Origin: Methanobacterium subterraneum
GTDB taxonomy: Archaea; Methanobacteriota; Methanobacteria; Methanobacteriales; Methanobacteriaceae
NCBI RefSeq assembly: GCF_002813695.1
Contig: NZ_CP017768.1
Location: 1,548,501-1,612,500 of the forward strand
DNA: 64,000 bases
Direction: 5' to 3'
The translations under genes were made by a program, and so were the position numbers. Each line of letters opens with the position of its first letter. The first letter of the stretch is position 1. The notes below the pieces were generated by a model. That model was not told the DNA's origin, searched no databases, and saw only the letters and a list, made by a program, of their open reading frames with translations. Of the stretch, positions 40,964 to 53,400 are shown one piece after another.

Positions 40964-42028
40964 ATGTTATCCAAAGAAGAGTTAATTTCCCTGATGAGAG
41001 TGCAGGGTGCTGATGTTCTGCAACTGATGATGCAAGCCAATTCACTCCGCCAGACAGACAAAATAACCTATTCTAAAAACGTTTTTTTACCCCTGACTAA
41101 TATCTGCCGGAACGACTGTGGTTATTGCACCTTCCGCCGTGAAGCGGGAGATCCTGATGCCATTCTAGTCATGCCCCCATCCGAAGTTCTAAAGACTGTC
41201 CAGGAGGCAGATGGTTATGAATGCCGGGAAGCACTTTTCACCTTTGGAGAACAGGCTGATGAAACACCACAAGTCAGTGCTGCCCTGAATGATCTGGGAT
41301 TTAAGGATATGCTGGAATACCTTTACTATCTATGTGAAAAAACCCTGCAAAAGACTAGCCTCCTGCCCCATAGTAACCCTGGTGTACTTAAAAAAAGTGA
41401 GCTTAAAATGTTACGGGAGGTTAACGCCTCCATGGGACTTATGCTGGAAAATGTTAGCGCTAGACTCATGGAAAGCCCCGCCCACCATAAGAGTCCGGGT
41501 AAAGATCCTCAGTTAAGGATTAAAACCATTGAAAACGCCGGGAAACTGAAAATACCATTCACAACCGGACTTTTAATTGGTATTGGGGAGACTGTGGAAG
41601 AGAGAGTGGATTCTCTCCTGGAGATCAGGAGAATTCAGGATAAATATGGTCATATTCAGGAGATCATTATCCAGAATTTCAAATCTAAACCAGGTATTGA
41701 AATGGAATCCCACAGTGAACCTTCACTTCTGGAAATGATTCGGATGGTGTCAGTTACCAAGTTATTATTCCCGGATTGTAGTGTCCAGGTTCCCCCTAAC
41801 CTTAACCGGAACACTGCCCAGATGTTTCTCCTGGCCGGGGCTGATGACTGGGGTGGTGTTTCACCACTCACCAGGGATTACGTGAACCCTGAAGCACCCT
41901 GGCCCGAGTTGGATGAACTCAGGAATTTAACCAGTCAACTGGGCTTCCAGTTGGAGGAGAGATTGCCCGTGTATCCCCAGTATGTTACCAAAGAATTTTT
42001 AAGCCCCTTTGTTCAGGAAAAAATATAA
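40964..42028 (+). CDS. cofG: 7,8-didemethyl-8-hydroxy-5-deazariboflavin synthase, CofG subunit
   Basis: CofG is the radical SAM subunit that, with CofH, forms the deazaflavin chromophore Fo of coenzyme F420. The 354-residue protein has Cys48-x3-Cys52-x2-Cys55 in ICRNDCGYCTF, ALFTFGEQADETP and GADDWGGVSPLTRDYVNPE, all typical of CofG. No cofH is in the window. The gene follows the mptA pair by 110 bases and may be read from its own promoter. Confidence 0.94.
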   Translation: MLSKEELISLMRVQGADVLQLMMQANSLRQTDKITYSKNVFLPLTNICRNDCGYCTFRREAGDPDAILVMPPSEVLKTVQEADGYECREALFTFGEQADETPQVSAALNDLGFKDMLEYLYYLCEKTLQKTSLLPHSNPGVLKKSELKMLREVNASMGLMLENVSARLMESPAHHKSPGKDPQLRIKTIENAGKLKIPFTTGLLIGIGETVEERVDSLLEIRRIQDKYGHIQEIIIQNFKSKPGIEMESHSEPSLLEMIRMVSVTKLLFPDCSVQVPPNLNRNTAQMFLLAGADDWGGVSPLTRDYVNPEAPWPELDELRNLTSQLGFQLEERLPVYPQYVTKEFLSPFVQEKI

Positions 42029-42128
42029 AAAAACAACTTCAAGGATTCTAAAATATTTTTAAGGGAAAATACTCAATTTGGGGAACACTAAAAACAGGTA
42101 AAAACTAGGAATCCTAATTTATTTTAAT

Positions 42129-43925
42129 TCATTCCTTGAAAAAAAGACTGAAACATGTTTTATCAGCGGTTTTTATCTCCAGAGAACCTCTTAACTGCAT
42201 GGTTAGGGTTTGAACAATCAGAAGTCCCAGGGTACCGGTGCTTTCAAGATCAAAACCTTCAGGAAGACCCACCCCATCATCGGCCACTTCCAGCAAATAT
42301 CCTCCTGACATTTTGGAAAGGTTAATCTCTACTTCACCATTTCTATCCAGGGGAAAAGAATGCTTGAAACAGTTCGAGACCAGTTCATTAACAATTAGCC
42401 CCATTGATATGGCTGTGTCTATTTCCAGGAAAACATCTTCGCAGTTTAAATGAACCTTCACATCATCCTTTTTTTCCTTATGGAAAGTTGAAAGCATTTC
42501 CACCAGGCTTTTCAAATATTCTCCAAAGTCTATATGGGCCATATCCCCAGATTGGTACAGTTTTTCATGGATAAGAGCCATAGATCGGATACGATTCTTG
42601 CTTTCCTGGAACATCTTCAATGTTTCAGGTTCCCGAGTATATTCAGATTGTAGGCTCATTAAACTGGAGATTATCTGCAGATTATTTTTAACCCGATGAT
42701 GAATCTCCCTTAATAATACTTCTTTTTCCTCCAGAGAAGCCTTAATCTGCTTTTCAGCCATGATCATATCACTAATATCTGCAAATGTGGCCATAACCCC
42801 CTGAATGTTATTATCAACATTTAAAAGCGGTGCGGTGGCCATCATAGTATAAATCTGTTCCCCATCGTTTCTTGCACATTCTAATTCAAGATCTGATTTA
42901 AATTCACCAGAAAGAACGTTATGCATGATATTTTCATACATAGTTCCTTTATTATCATTTAAAAAGGGTAATGGTTTCCCCAGAACTTCCATTCTCTTCC
43001 AGCCGAAAATGTTTTCTGCTGCTGGGTTCCAGAGGGATTTCACCCGACCATCCAGATGTAAATCAACGATTGCAAAAGGTGAAGCATTTATTATAGCCTC
43101 CAAATAGGTATTCACATCGTGTAAACGTTTTTTACTCTCAATTAAAGCGTTTTCAGCAGTTTTACGTTTAGTGATGTTTCTTCCAATTATTTGAATGGCG
43201 AATATCTTCCCTTCCTTTACAATAGGTGCGTGATGGACTTCAATATATTCAAAACCCCCATGTCCCTCTATTTTTATTTCCATTGGCTCAGTATGATTGC
43301 GTAAATAGTCCGTGATTTCCCCATTGTTAAATTGGTCACCCACAAAATCCCGGGCAATTTCATTGGCATCTTTACCAACAAAATCCTCCCTGGAAATACC
43401 ACTGTCTTCTTCCAGCCGGTGATTTATATCCAGTACGTGGCCATCTGGATCCAAAACCATCATATAATCCGGGGATAATTCAAAAAGTGCCCTGTATTTT
43501 TTTTCACTTCGTGCCAACCTTTCTTCAGCCCTTTTCTTGTTTAAATGTTCTTCCGATTCCTTAAGAGCCCTTTTAACAGAATGACCTAACTTGGAAAGGT
43601 TGTGTTTTAGAACGTAATCTGTGGCCCCTTTTTTGAGCATCTCCACTGCGAATTCTTCACCCATCTGCCCACTGACAAAAATAAATGGAGTTTCTGGTGT
43701 GATCTCCTGAGCAATGTACATGGCAGATATACCGTCAAAGTGGGGAAGGGAGTGGTCCGCCAGTATGATATCTGGTTGAAACTCTGTTATGGATTTCCGG
43801 TATTCTTCTTCCTCCTCTACACAATGTGATTGAAAATTAATACCATCCCGTCTAAGTTCAGCCTCCATTAGCTCCAAATCCAATGGAACATCTTCCAAAA
43901 TTAGAATACGAATATTACTCCCCAC
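42129..43925 (-). CDS. Hybrid sensor: receiver, PAS, PAS, HisKA_2 histidine kinase
   Basis: The 598-residue soluble protein has a receiver domain (1-120; phosphoacceptor Asp in [10 protein letters not shown]), two PAS domains (about 145-260 and 275-390), an H-box [12 protein letters not shown] (about 398-410) and an HATPase domain with [13 protein letters not shown] and ADDGVGLP. All key residues of a working kinase are present. The start is GTG at 43925 with GGGTGA upstream. No membrane helix, so it senses an internal or redox signal. It ends a set of four signalling genes on the same strand. Confidence 0.91.
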   Translation of the reverse strand: MGSNIRILILEDVPLDLELMEAELRRDGINFQSHCVEEEEEYRKSITEFQPDIILADHSLPHFDGISAMYIAQEITPETPFIFVSGQMGEEFAVEMLKKGATDYVLKHNLSKLGHSVKRALKESEEHLNKKRAEERLARSEKKYRALFELSPDYMMVLDPDGHVLDINHRLEEDSGISREDFVGKDANEIARDFVGDQFNNGEITDYLRNHTEPMEIKIEGHGGFEYIEVHHAPIVKEGKIFAIQIIGRNITKRKTAENALIESKKRLHDVNTYLEAIINASPFAIVDLHLDGRVKSLWNPAAENIFGWKRMEVLGKPLPFLNDNKGTMYENIMHNVLSGEFKSDLELECARNDGEQIYTMMATAPLLNVDNNIQGVMATFADISDMIMAEKQIKASLEEKEVLLREIHHRVKNNLQIISSLMSLQSEYTREPETLKMFQESKNRIRSMALIHEKLYQSGDMAHIDFGEYLKSLVEMLSTFHKEKKDDVKVHLNCEDVFLEIDTAISMGLIVNELVSNCFKHSFPLDRNGEVEINLSKMSGGYLLEVADDGVGLPEGFDLESTGTLGLLIVQTLTMQLRGSLEIKTADKTCFSLFFKE

Positions 43926-43976
43926 TTTATCACCCTGATTTCTCCCACACTTACTCCCCTCCCCAATTTTAACACC

Positions 43977-44414
43977 CTATGGGGGCTTGTTTATTAACAT
44001 CCAGTATAATCCCATGGTAGAGACGGCTTCCAGGAAATCATCGAATTCCACTGGTTTACTTACATAACTATTCACCCCTAACTTGTAGCTTTCCACCACA
44101 TCCTGATCCTCCTGTGAAGAGGTCAGAACCACTACTGGAATTTTTCGAGTCATTTCATTGGCCTTAATTTCCTTTAGAACCTCCAGGCCATCCACTTTAG
44201 GCATACGTAAATCCAGGAGTATCAATCGAGGTAAGTCTTCTGAATTCCTATCTGCAAACTTTCCCCGAGCATAGATAAAATCAAGTGCTTCTTCACCATC
44301 CTTAACCCAAACTAACCTGTTTGCCAAGTTTTTCCTTTTCAAAGCTCTCATGGTTAGCTCAGCATCAGTGGGATTATCTTCCACCAGGAGAATTTCCAAT
44401 TCTTCCAAATTCAT
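43977..44414 (-). CDS. Stand-alone response regulator receiver
   Basis: The 145-residue protein is a lone receiver domain of the Rcp1-like type: [30 protein letters not shown] with the phosphoacceptor Asp, [10 protein letters not shown] and [11 protein letters not shown] with the conserved Lys. There is no output domain. The ATG at 44412-44414 has GGAGGG upstream and removes six residues from a longer GTG-started frame. It lies 51 bases before the hybrid kinase gene, its likely partner. Confidence 0.9.
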   Translation of the reverse strand: MNLEELEILLVEDNPTDAELTMRALKRKNLANRLVWVKDGEEALDFIYARGKFADRNSEDLPRLILLDLRMPKVDGLEVLKEIKANEMTRKIPVVVLTSSQEDQDVVESYKLGVNSYVSKPVEFDDFLEAVSTMGLYWMLINKPP

Positions 44415-44497
44415 AAAATAATAACCCTCCACTACTCATGATGATCCAAGGTAGACTATGAAAACATTGAAATTTATATAAATATAGAGTTTGCAAA

Positions 44498-44552
44498 CAC
44501 ACGGAAACCATAAATCATTATATCCCCTACGGTTACAAGTTCAACCCGTGTG
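44498..44552. promoter_or_regulatory. Inverted repeat upstream of the receiver gene
   Basis: CACACGG (44498-44504) and CCGTGTG (44546-44552) are exact inverted repeats 41 bases apart in the 240-base spacer. A TATA-like TTTATATAAAT lies at about 44473-44483, between them and the receiver gene, so the repeats sit where an activator would bind. Spacing is wide, and this may be chance. Confidence 0.3.
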
Positions 44553-44654
44553 GTTGTAAATCGTCGTCAATTAATATTTTAGAAAACATGATATTGGAAT
44601 TTAAACGTTCCCCAGGACAATATTGGCCCATATAGCTTTTTATCTTCTTCTTTT

Positions 44655-45410
44655 TCATTGGTAATTATTTTCAGTGATTTCCCTGGAAATTCCCATAACT
44701 GCGTATATTTTGCCTTCATTATTCATTAAGGGTTTTAATCTGGTGTCCAGCCACACTTTACAGTCGGGAAAAATGAAAGGGCTTTTAACGCGCATTGAAT
44801 TTCCAGTGTTAAAAACATTCTGGAGTGATCTTATTTGTCCATCAAAAGCCTGATTTGTGAAAATATCCTGCACTGGTTTACCTATAATTTCTTCTTTGTT
44901 GAGTTTCAGATATTTCAGTGAAGATTGATTGGCATAATCCACCATTAAATCTTTGTTTATGATGAAGATCATATCTTGAGCATTCTCTGCAAGAATTCTA
45001 TAGTGTTCTTCGCTTTTTTTCAGCTTTAAATTGGATTCGTAACCAAAAAAAGCCATTTCAATTGCGAATTTAAGCTCGTTTTCATCGAAGGGTTTGATAA
45101 GGTAGGCCTGGGGTTGGGTGATCTTGGCTCCTTGAAAAGTTTCAGAATTACTGTAAGCAGTCAGATATATAATGGGAATTTCTTTATTTTTCCGGATAAT
45201 CTTCGCAGCATCTATCCCATTCATACAACCTTTCAGCAGGATATCCATTAAGATCAGGTCCGGTTCAAGCTCCATTGCTTTTTTAACAGCATCTTCCCCA
45301 GAGGAAACTATATCTACCACATCGTAACCCCATTGAATTAGTTTTTTCTGGAGTTCCATTCCAGTGAGGGCTTCATCCTCCACTACTAAAATCTTGGGCC
45401 GCTGTGACAT
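44655..45410 (-). CDS. Receiver-PAS protein without kinase domain
   Basis: The 251-residue protein has a receiver domain (1-125; DLILMDILLKG, YLIKPFDENEL) and one PAS domain (about 130-250; ENAQDMIFIINKDLMVDYAN). No kinase, DNA-binding or enzyme output domain follows. It may relay phosphate or a ligand signal to the neighbouring sensors. GGAG lies upstream of the ATG. Its receiver closely resembles that of the 1,057-residue protein upstream, so the two probably arose by duplication. Confidence 0.88.
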   Translation of the reverse strand: MSQRPKILVVEDEALTGMELQKKLIQWGYDVVDIVSSGEDAVKKAMELEPDLILMDILLKGCMNGIDAAKIIRKNKEIPIIYLTAYSNSETFQGAKITQPQAYLIKPFDENELKFAIEMAFFGYESNLKLKKSEEHYRILAENAQDMIFIINKDLMVDYANQSSLKYLKLNKEEIIGKPVQDIFTNQAFDGQIRSLQNVFNTGNSMRVKSPFIFPDCKVWLDTRLKPLMNNEGKIYAVMGISREITENNYQ

Positions 45411-45491
45411 TAAATGACTCCGGGACAGTTATTAAATTAATCAAGACAACTATTTTTTTATGTTATTAACCACTATTATGTTTAACCAATA

Positions 45492-48400
45492 TTATGTTTT
45501 TGGAATTTTAATGATGAAGTTGGCCCCATCATCCTCTTCCAATTTAATAGAACCTTCAGATTGCTCTACAAAGGTTTTAACCAGTTGTAAACCAAATGAA
45601 TCAACAGTTTCAATGGATATGTGGGATGGGATTCCAACACCATTATCCGAAACCTTAATTACCATATCTTCATCCTCATTCATCACTTCCACCACAATTT
45701 CTCCCTGTTTTTCATTGGGGAATCCGTGTTTTATGGAGTTTATTACCAATTCACTTATCATTAACCCGGATAATACTGCCATATCCATATTCAAATGAAC
45801 ATCATCGGTTTTGGTGATTATGTTTACATTTTTGGCTCCGTGTGAGCGTGAAATATCATTCAGGATGCTTTCCAGGTATTCCCCTATATCAACGTTTTCG
45901 AGATCCGTGGATTGGTATAACTTTTCATGGACCATTCCAAAGGATCGAAGGTAACTGCGGCCATCTTTTAGTTTGTCCACCATCTCTTCAATAACATACT
46001 CAGAATGCAGCCGGTTAAGACTGGATATCATTTGCATATTATTTTTAACCCCGTTATAGACGTTTTTAATGGTTTTTTCCCGTGCATCGAGGGATTGTCT
46101 GGTGAGTTGTTCTGCTTTTTTGAGTTCTGATAACTGGGACTGGAAATCATTTTCAAGTTGGGTGATGGTTTTTCTTTTTTCTTCAAGGTCATCCCTGATT
46201 TCTTGAATGGTTTTTTCAGCCTTGATTCGCTCGGTTATTTCAAGATTCAGATCATGGGTGATTTTTTCAAGCTGTTTCTCCTTAACTTCCAATTCATTTT
46301 CCAGCTGTTTCCGTGATTTTTCCAATGAATTTTTCAGGATTATAAAGTCTTCAATCTCTTTCTCCAGTTCACTGATGAGAGATAGGGCTTTCTCTGTTTT
46401 ATTAACCTGCATTTCCAGGTCAAGAGATTTTTTCTCTAGATTTTCTTCAGTTTTTTTTCGGATACTTCTTTCTGCAGCCAGAGCTCTGGATGATTCCTTA
46501 TAATCTGCTTTTATTCTCTGTATTTCATCTTCCAGAAGTTTCATGTCTCTTTCCAGTGCAAACTCCCGGTTCTGGGAATTATTAAGTTCATCTTTTTGAC
46601 TTTGGATGGTTTCTTTGAGTTTCTGGAATGTTTCTTTGAATTCCTTATCCATATCCTCATTTAATTTTTCAAGAGCGCCTATGGTTTGATCTTTATCCTC
46701 TAATCTAGACTGGAATGATTTTTTAATTTCATTTAATTCCTTGTTTTTTTCATTGATTGAAAGGCGTAGATTATTCAGATTGTTCTGAAGCCCTTCAATC
46801 TCCTGATGATGGGAAGTTACATCACGTCCCACTGACTGATATTCTTCGATGTTACCATCATTATCATACTTGGCCTGGGTAACCCATTGCCACCATCTTA
46901 ATTCCCCACTGCCAATTTTTAAGGGCCCTTCCATGATTTTGATGGGGTTTTCCTCATTTAAGGATTTCAGTTGAATTTTCAGTTTATCCTTATCTTCAGA
47001 GGATAATGAAAACACGGGATTGACTTCATCTTTTAAACCGAAATAATTATAGTATGATTCATTGGCGAAAGTGAGTTGGAGATCATGGTTGAATCTGCAT
47101 ACAATTTCACTTTGATCATCAACCACCGAACGATACAGTTCCTGGTTTCTTTTTAAATCCTCTTCTCTTTTTTTAATATCAGTAACATCATTCAAAATTA
47201 GAATTATGCCATTAAATAATTTGTATGATCTTATTTCAACAAATGAGTAGATTTCATTCTTTTGGAAGCTTTTAATGACATTATGGTGGTTTCTTGTTTC
47301 CAGTGTTTTCAGGCACATTAACTCCAGTTCTTCATCCCACAGTGATTTAACAGAATCTGGAAGGGATTTGCCAAGCACATCTTCCTCAAAACCTAAAAGT
47401 TCCCCAATACGGTTATTGGAGTATATACATTTTAGGTCAGCGTTATACACCATTAAGGCCCCATCTACTGTTTCTAAAATTTTTAGATATCTTTCACTGG
47501 TGTCTTTAAGATATTCTTCCATTTTTCGGTGCTCAGTGATGTCCTGGAATTGAATAAGATATCCATCAGGAATTTCATCCAGTTTAAGTGGACTTATATG
47601 GATATTAAGATATAAAAATTCTGATTTGATTGTTTTATTAAATCCAAGTTCATTTAACTTTTTCCAATCGAATTTGGAGTCAAAAATAACCTTTTTACCT
47701 TTTTTTAGTCTATCTATTTCTTCAGATTTAAGTTTGAAATCTGTAAATAGGTTGAACCTTTCAAGATGATCAAAGGATGAGGCACCAAAAAGACTGAAGC
47801 AGGCTGGGTTGGCATCTAATAAGTTTCCATTCGCATCAAATATTTCCATTGCTAGGGCCTGGGAATAAATTTTTCTGAATTTTTGTTCCCGTTCCAGGAG
47901 TGATTTTTCATCCTTCACCTGCTGACTTATATTCTGGAATATGATGCTGGCCCCTATAGATCCCTGATTTTCTCCACCAATAGAAGTAATAGTGTACTCT
48001 ATATGAATTTTATTCCCAGATTTATGTTTTAAAATTGATTTAGATGTTTTAGGACTCCCATCCCCAATAAATTCATCTAAATATTTCTGGATATCCTCCT
48101 GGTCTTTAATTTCTTCCAGGGAGAAGACCTCGGCCAGTTCTTTAAATACAATCTCTTCTTGACCAAAACCAGTTAAATTAGAAGCAAACGAGTTTATATA
48201 TTTTATAACACCATTCGAATCTATAACTATAACTCCGGAGTCTTTTAATTTGTTATCCAGACGTTGCCCAATCTCATAAAACTTTTTTTCAATTTTATGA
48301 TCATATAATGCATTTTCAATTTTATCCTGTAATTCATTTTCTTCAAATGGTTTGATTATGTAAGCAGTGGGGTTGGTGAATTCAGCCCTTTTCCGGGTTT

Positions 48401-48665
48401 TTACATCCCCGTAGGCAGTTAAATAAATGATTGGAATATCTCGAATGTTTTTAATCTCATTGGCAGCATCTATCCCATCACCCTGACCCTTAAGCATTAT
48501 ATCCATCAAAATTAGATCCGGTTTTATTTCTTTAGCCTTTTTAACCGCATCCTTACGTGAAAAAGCAAATGATGGAACTTCATACCCCCATGTTTTTAGT
48601 TTTCTCTGGAGCTCCATTGCAGTGAGCCCATCATCCTCCACCACTAAAATCTTTGCTGCTGACAT
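45492..48665 (-). CDS. Large receiver-multiPAS-coiled-coil protein with degenerate histidine kinase
   Basis: The 1,057-residue protein has a receiver domain (1-120), about four PAS domains (roughly 135-640), a long coiled coil (about 640-865) and a C-terminal kinase-like part. The H-box, normally IHHRVKNN, reads VYNGVKNN at 869-876, so the phosphoacceptor His is absent. The HATPase motifs ELVINSIKHGFP and VSDNGVGIP are intact. It may be a pseudokinase acting through its receiver, or phosphorylate elsewhere. The start ATG 48663-48665 has AGGAGGG upstream; a longer frame from 48710 lacks support. Confidence 0.88.
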   Translation of the reverse strand: MSAAKILVVEDDGLTAMELQRKLKTWGYEVPSFAFSRKDAVKKAKEIKPDLILMDIMLKGQGDGIDAANEIKNIRDIPIIYLTAYGDVKTRKRAEFTNPTAYIIKPFEENELQDKIENALYDHKIEKKFYEIGQRLDNKLKDSGVIVIDSNGVIKYINSFASNLTGFGQEEIVFKELAEVFSLEEIKDQEDIQKYLDEFIGDGSPKTSKSILKHKSGNKIHIEYTITSIGGENQGSIGASIIFQNISQQVKDEKSLLEREQKFRKIYSQALAMEIFDANGNLLDANPACFSLFGASSFDHLERFNLFTDFKLKSEEIDRLKKGKKVIFDSKFDWKKLNELGFNKTIKSEFLYLNIHISPLKLDEIPDGYLIQFQDITEHRKMEEYLKDTSERYLKILETVDGALMVYNADLKCIYSNNRIGELLGFEEDVLGKSLPDSVKSLWDEELELMCLKTLETRNHHNVIKSFQKNEIYSFVEIRSYKLFNGIILILNDVTDIKKREEDLKRNQELYRSVVDDQSEIVCRFNHDLQLTFANESYYNYFGLKDEVNPVFSLSSEDKDKLKIQLKSLNEENPIKIMEGPLKIGSGELRWWQWVTQAKYDNDGNIEEYQSVGRDVTSHHQEIEGLQNNLNNLRLSINEKNKELNEIKKSFQSRLEDKDQTIGALEKLNEDMDKEFKETFQKLKETIQSQKDELNNSQNREFALERDMKLLEDEIQRIKADYKESSRALAAERSIRKKTEENLEKKSLDLEMQVNKTEKALSLISELEKEIEDFIILKNSLEKSRKQLENELEVKEKQLEKITHDLNLEITERIKAEKTIQEIRDDLEEKRKTITQLENDFQSQLSELKKAEQLTRQSLDAREKTIKNVYNGVKNNMQMISSLNRLHSEYVIEEMVDKLKDGRSYLRSFGMVHEKLYQSTDLENVDIGEYLESILNDISRSHGAKNVNIITKTDDVHLNMDMAVLSGLMISELVINSIKHGFPNEKQGEIVVEVMNEDEDMVIKVSDNGVGIPSHISIETVDSFGLQLVKTFVEQSEGSIKLEEDDGANFIIKIPKT

Positions 48666-48871
48666 AACCCCCACCCTCCTTAAAAAATAAAAATACAATA
48701 TTGATGACAATATTGTTTGACATTATCAATACATTATGTTCATTCATCTTATTTATAATTTAAGATATGAATATTGAATCCCAGATAATCTCCAGTATTA
48801 AACATAAAGTATGCTAGATTCCTTGGTTTCCCAAGAAAATATTTAGTAATTAAATCGGAGAGAAACCCACA

Positions 48872-49393
48872 TTAATATCGTTCAAAATGTAATAAATCCT
48901 CCAAATCACGCCTTGGAGGAGGATAAGGTTTTTCGTCAGGATAACCCATGGGAATAAGTGCCACCGGCCTTATATGATCTGGTATCTCCAATAACTCAAT
49001 GACTTGTTGTTCATTAAAAGCCCCAACCCAACATGCACCCAAACCCATTGCATGGGCCATGAGCAGCATGTTCTCTACTGCACATGAAACATCCTGTAAG
49101 GAGTAAAGCTCTGCCCCCCGCTTACCGTAAACCCCACCAGAAACACGCAAGTTAACACATGGAATCATGACCATCGGTGCTTTAGCTATGAATTCACGCA
49201 GGTAGGCTGCTTCAGAGAGTTTTTCCCGGGTTTGGGCATTTTTAACCAGAATCAACTCCCAGCTCTGCAGGTTACCTGCAGAAGGTGCCCAAACCCCGGA
49301 TTTGATGATCTTCTCAATTAAGGATTCATCCACATCTTCTGTTTTAAACCGCCTAATGCTTCTTCTCTGACTTATGGCCTCAAAAACTTCCAT
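48872..49393 (-). CDS. Nitroreductase family protein
   Basis: The 173-residue FMN-dependent enzyme begins MEVFEAISQRRSIRRFKTED, with the SQRRSIRRF motif and PSAGNLQSWELI that contact FMN, and LGACWVGAF near the C-terminus. Methanogen relatives are thought to use F420- or NAD(P)H-linked reduction of quinones or nitro compounds; the substrate is unknown. The ATG at 49391-49393 has GGGGA about eight bases upstream; a longer frame from 49450 would overlap the upstream gene. Confidence 0.88.
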   Translation of the reverse strand: MEVFEAISQRRSIRRFKTEDVDESLIEKIIKSGVWAPSAGNLQSWELILVKNAQTREKLSEAAYLREFIAKAPMVMIPCVNLRVSGGVYGKRGAELYSLQDVSCAVENMLLMAHAMGLGACWVGAFNEQQVIELLEIPDHIRPVALIPMGYPDEKPYPPPRRDLEDLLHFERY

Positions 49394-49427
49394 ATCACCA
49401 TCCCCTGCAACCCATGTCCTACAAATC

Positions 49428-50159
49428 TCAATTTTTAAATATCTGGGCATCCACCACCATGTGGTAAACCCCAGGAGAATACTTCTTTATAACCCTCTGG
49501 TTTAATATATCCACGTTAAAATCCTTGGCTGCTTCCCTAATTCTATCTGACGGCCTTATATACTTCAATTTATCCGGAACAGATTCATGGTAATGGATGA
49601 TCCCTTCATCCTTGATTATATCCATGGCCACATCAAGGTACTCATCAGTATTCCCAATATATCCCATTAAAACCCGGTCAGCCATATTACGTGGTGCCAC
49701 ATCCCGACAGTTGCCCAGAATAGGCTCAACCACATCCAAAACCTGGTTGAGTTTTATGTTTTCCAAAAGGTAACCATGGGCCACCGGGTTTATCTCCACA
49801 GCATATATTTTTTCAGGATTTCCATGCACAGCCATTGGCATGGTGAAATAACCAATACCTGCAAACATATCCACTACAGTCTCCCCAGGCCTTACCAGTT
49901 GCCCCATTCTCTTCCTTTCCGTGGTGTTTCCCTTGGACCACATTATCCGGGCCACATCCAGTTTATATTGGCAATGATTTTCCCGGTGAACGGTTTCAGT
50001 ACCCTCACCTAAAATTATCTCCACTTCCGGTTCTCTCTTAGGTCCATTTATTCTGCCCAGACGCACTGCCCGTTTAACTCCAGGAATATTCAGGAGTTCC
50101 TGGGGCCTATCCACATGATTCTTTAAAACCAGAATGTCACCAATGACCTTACCTTTCAT
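49428..50159 (-). CDS. Met-10+ class tRNA methyltransferase-like protein, probably Taw2
   Basis: The 243-residue protein has the class I SAM fold: VVDMFAGIGYFTMPMAV (motif I), IYAVEINPVAHGYLLENI, and IIHYHESVP in the place where Trm5 has its NLP motif and where Taw2/Tyw2 has a His-rich motif. Taw2 transfers the aminocarboxypropyl group of SAM to the wyosine base of tRNA-Phe. The start is uncertain: ATG 50157-50159 or TTG 50178-50180, neither with a good ribosome binding site. A Trm5-type m1G methylase is the alternative. Confidence 0.78.
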   Translation of the reverse strand: MKGKVIGDILVLKNHVDRPQELLNIPGVKRAVRLGRINGPKREPEVEIILGEGTETVHRENHCQYKLDVARIMWSKGNTTERKRMGQLVRPGETVVDMFAGIGYFTMPMAVHGNPEKIYAVEINPVAHGYLLENIKLNQVLDVVEPILGNCRDVAPRNMADRVLMGYIGNTDEYLDVAMDIIKDEGIIHYHESVPDKLKYIRPSDRIREAAKDFNVDILNQRVIKKYSPGVYHMVVDAQIFKN

Positions 50160-50240
50160 GGTTATATATTGGAACTCCAAGGAGGTATAAAATTAATGGG
50201 AAACTACCCCACCAAGTAGTATAGTAATAAAATAAATTGG

Positions 50241-50414
50241 ATGATGATGAGGGTCCCAAAAGTGGTGGTAAGATTAATTTGGTTAATTTATGAAAGTGTC
50301 CCAGAGCATTGCAGTAACATAGAATTTGTTGAAATGTACCGATCTTCGATCCACGTTTCAGTACCCAAGGTTCGCCCTTATAAACCATTCAGGAGGAATA
50401 CTTCCCCTGATTGA
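50241..50414 (+). CDS. Unlisted 57-residue protein upstream of psmB
   Basis: The 443-base gap before psmB contains a 57-codon frame with three ATGs at its start. Its product (MRVPKVVVRLIWLIYESVPE, then HCSNIEFVEMYRSS, then VPKVRPYKPF) has normal protein-like composition, with charged, aromatic and hydrophobic residues spread along it. No Shine-Dalgarno sequence is seen. A CAGG/CCTG hairpin overlaps its 3' end (50391-50410). I do not recognise the family. A separate GGAGG with an ATG at 50196 opens only seven codons. Confidence 0.45.
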   Translation: MMMRVPKVVVRLIWLIYESVPEHCSNIEFVEMYRSSIHVSVPKVRPYKPFRRNTSPD

Positions 50415-50550
50415 TGATAAAAAGAGAATTTTCCAGTGACAGCTTATAAACTATAAAAAATAAGGGAAAACACTTATATAGGCCGGGCATATAAAAGAAG
50501 GACAGAAAACTGGTAATTAGATTGAATTTAACCAGCAAGATTAAGCAATA

Positions 50551-50558
50551 TTTATATA
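50551..50558 (+). promoter_or_regulatory. TATA box of psmB
   Basis: TTTATATA with a purine-rich AAGCAATA just upstream (a plausible BRE) lies about 66-73 bases before the psmB ATG. Transcription would start near 50577 and give a leader of roughly 45 bases that ends in the GAGGTG ribosome binding site. Confidence 0.6.
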
Positions 50559-50596
50559 CCATGAATCTTAAAGTAGCAACTAGAAAGCTATTTTTA

Positions 50597-51253
<657 letters not shown>

Positions 51254-51331
51254 CTAATTTTTTATTAACAAATTAAATTTAACCAGAGCCCCCATGGGCT
51301 CGAACTATTTTCTATTTTTCTAGAAGTGATG

Positions 51332-53238
<1,907 letters not shown>

Positions 53239-53400
53239 AAAATAAATTTCCAATATCTTTTATTGGAAGGGATAGTGGGTTAATTGACCCACATTTTCAT
53301 ATTTTTTTTTAACCATATTGTCTATAAACTTTTATTAGGTCCACGACCAAACCATATATTAAATTGACTTTTATTGTTAGTCTTATCTAGGTGATTTTTC

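Noticed and set aside
50149..50388. Minus-strand frame upstream of the Taw2-like gene
   Set aside because: Composition is poor (runs of Ser, Tyr and Trp), there is no ribosome binding site, and it overlaps the more credible 57-codon plus-strand frame and the gene start.
50181..50420. Possible RNA gene in the psmB upstream gap
   Set aside because: GGTTCG-like text and a hairpin were noted, but no tRNA cloverleaf, SRP or RNase P signature could be built, and an open frame covers it.
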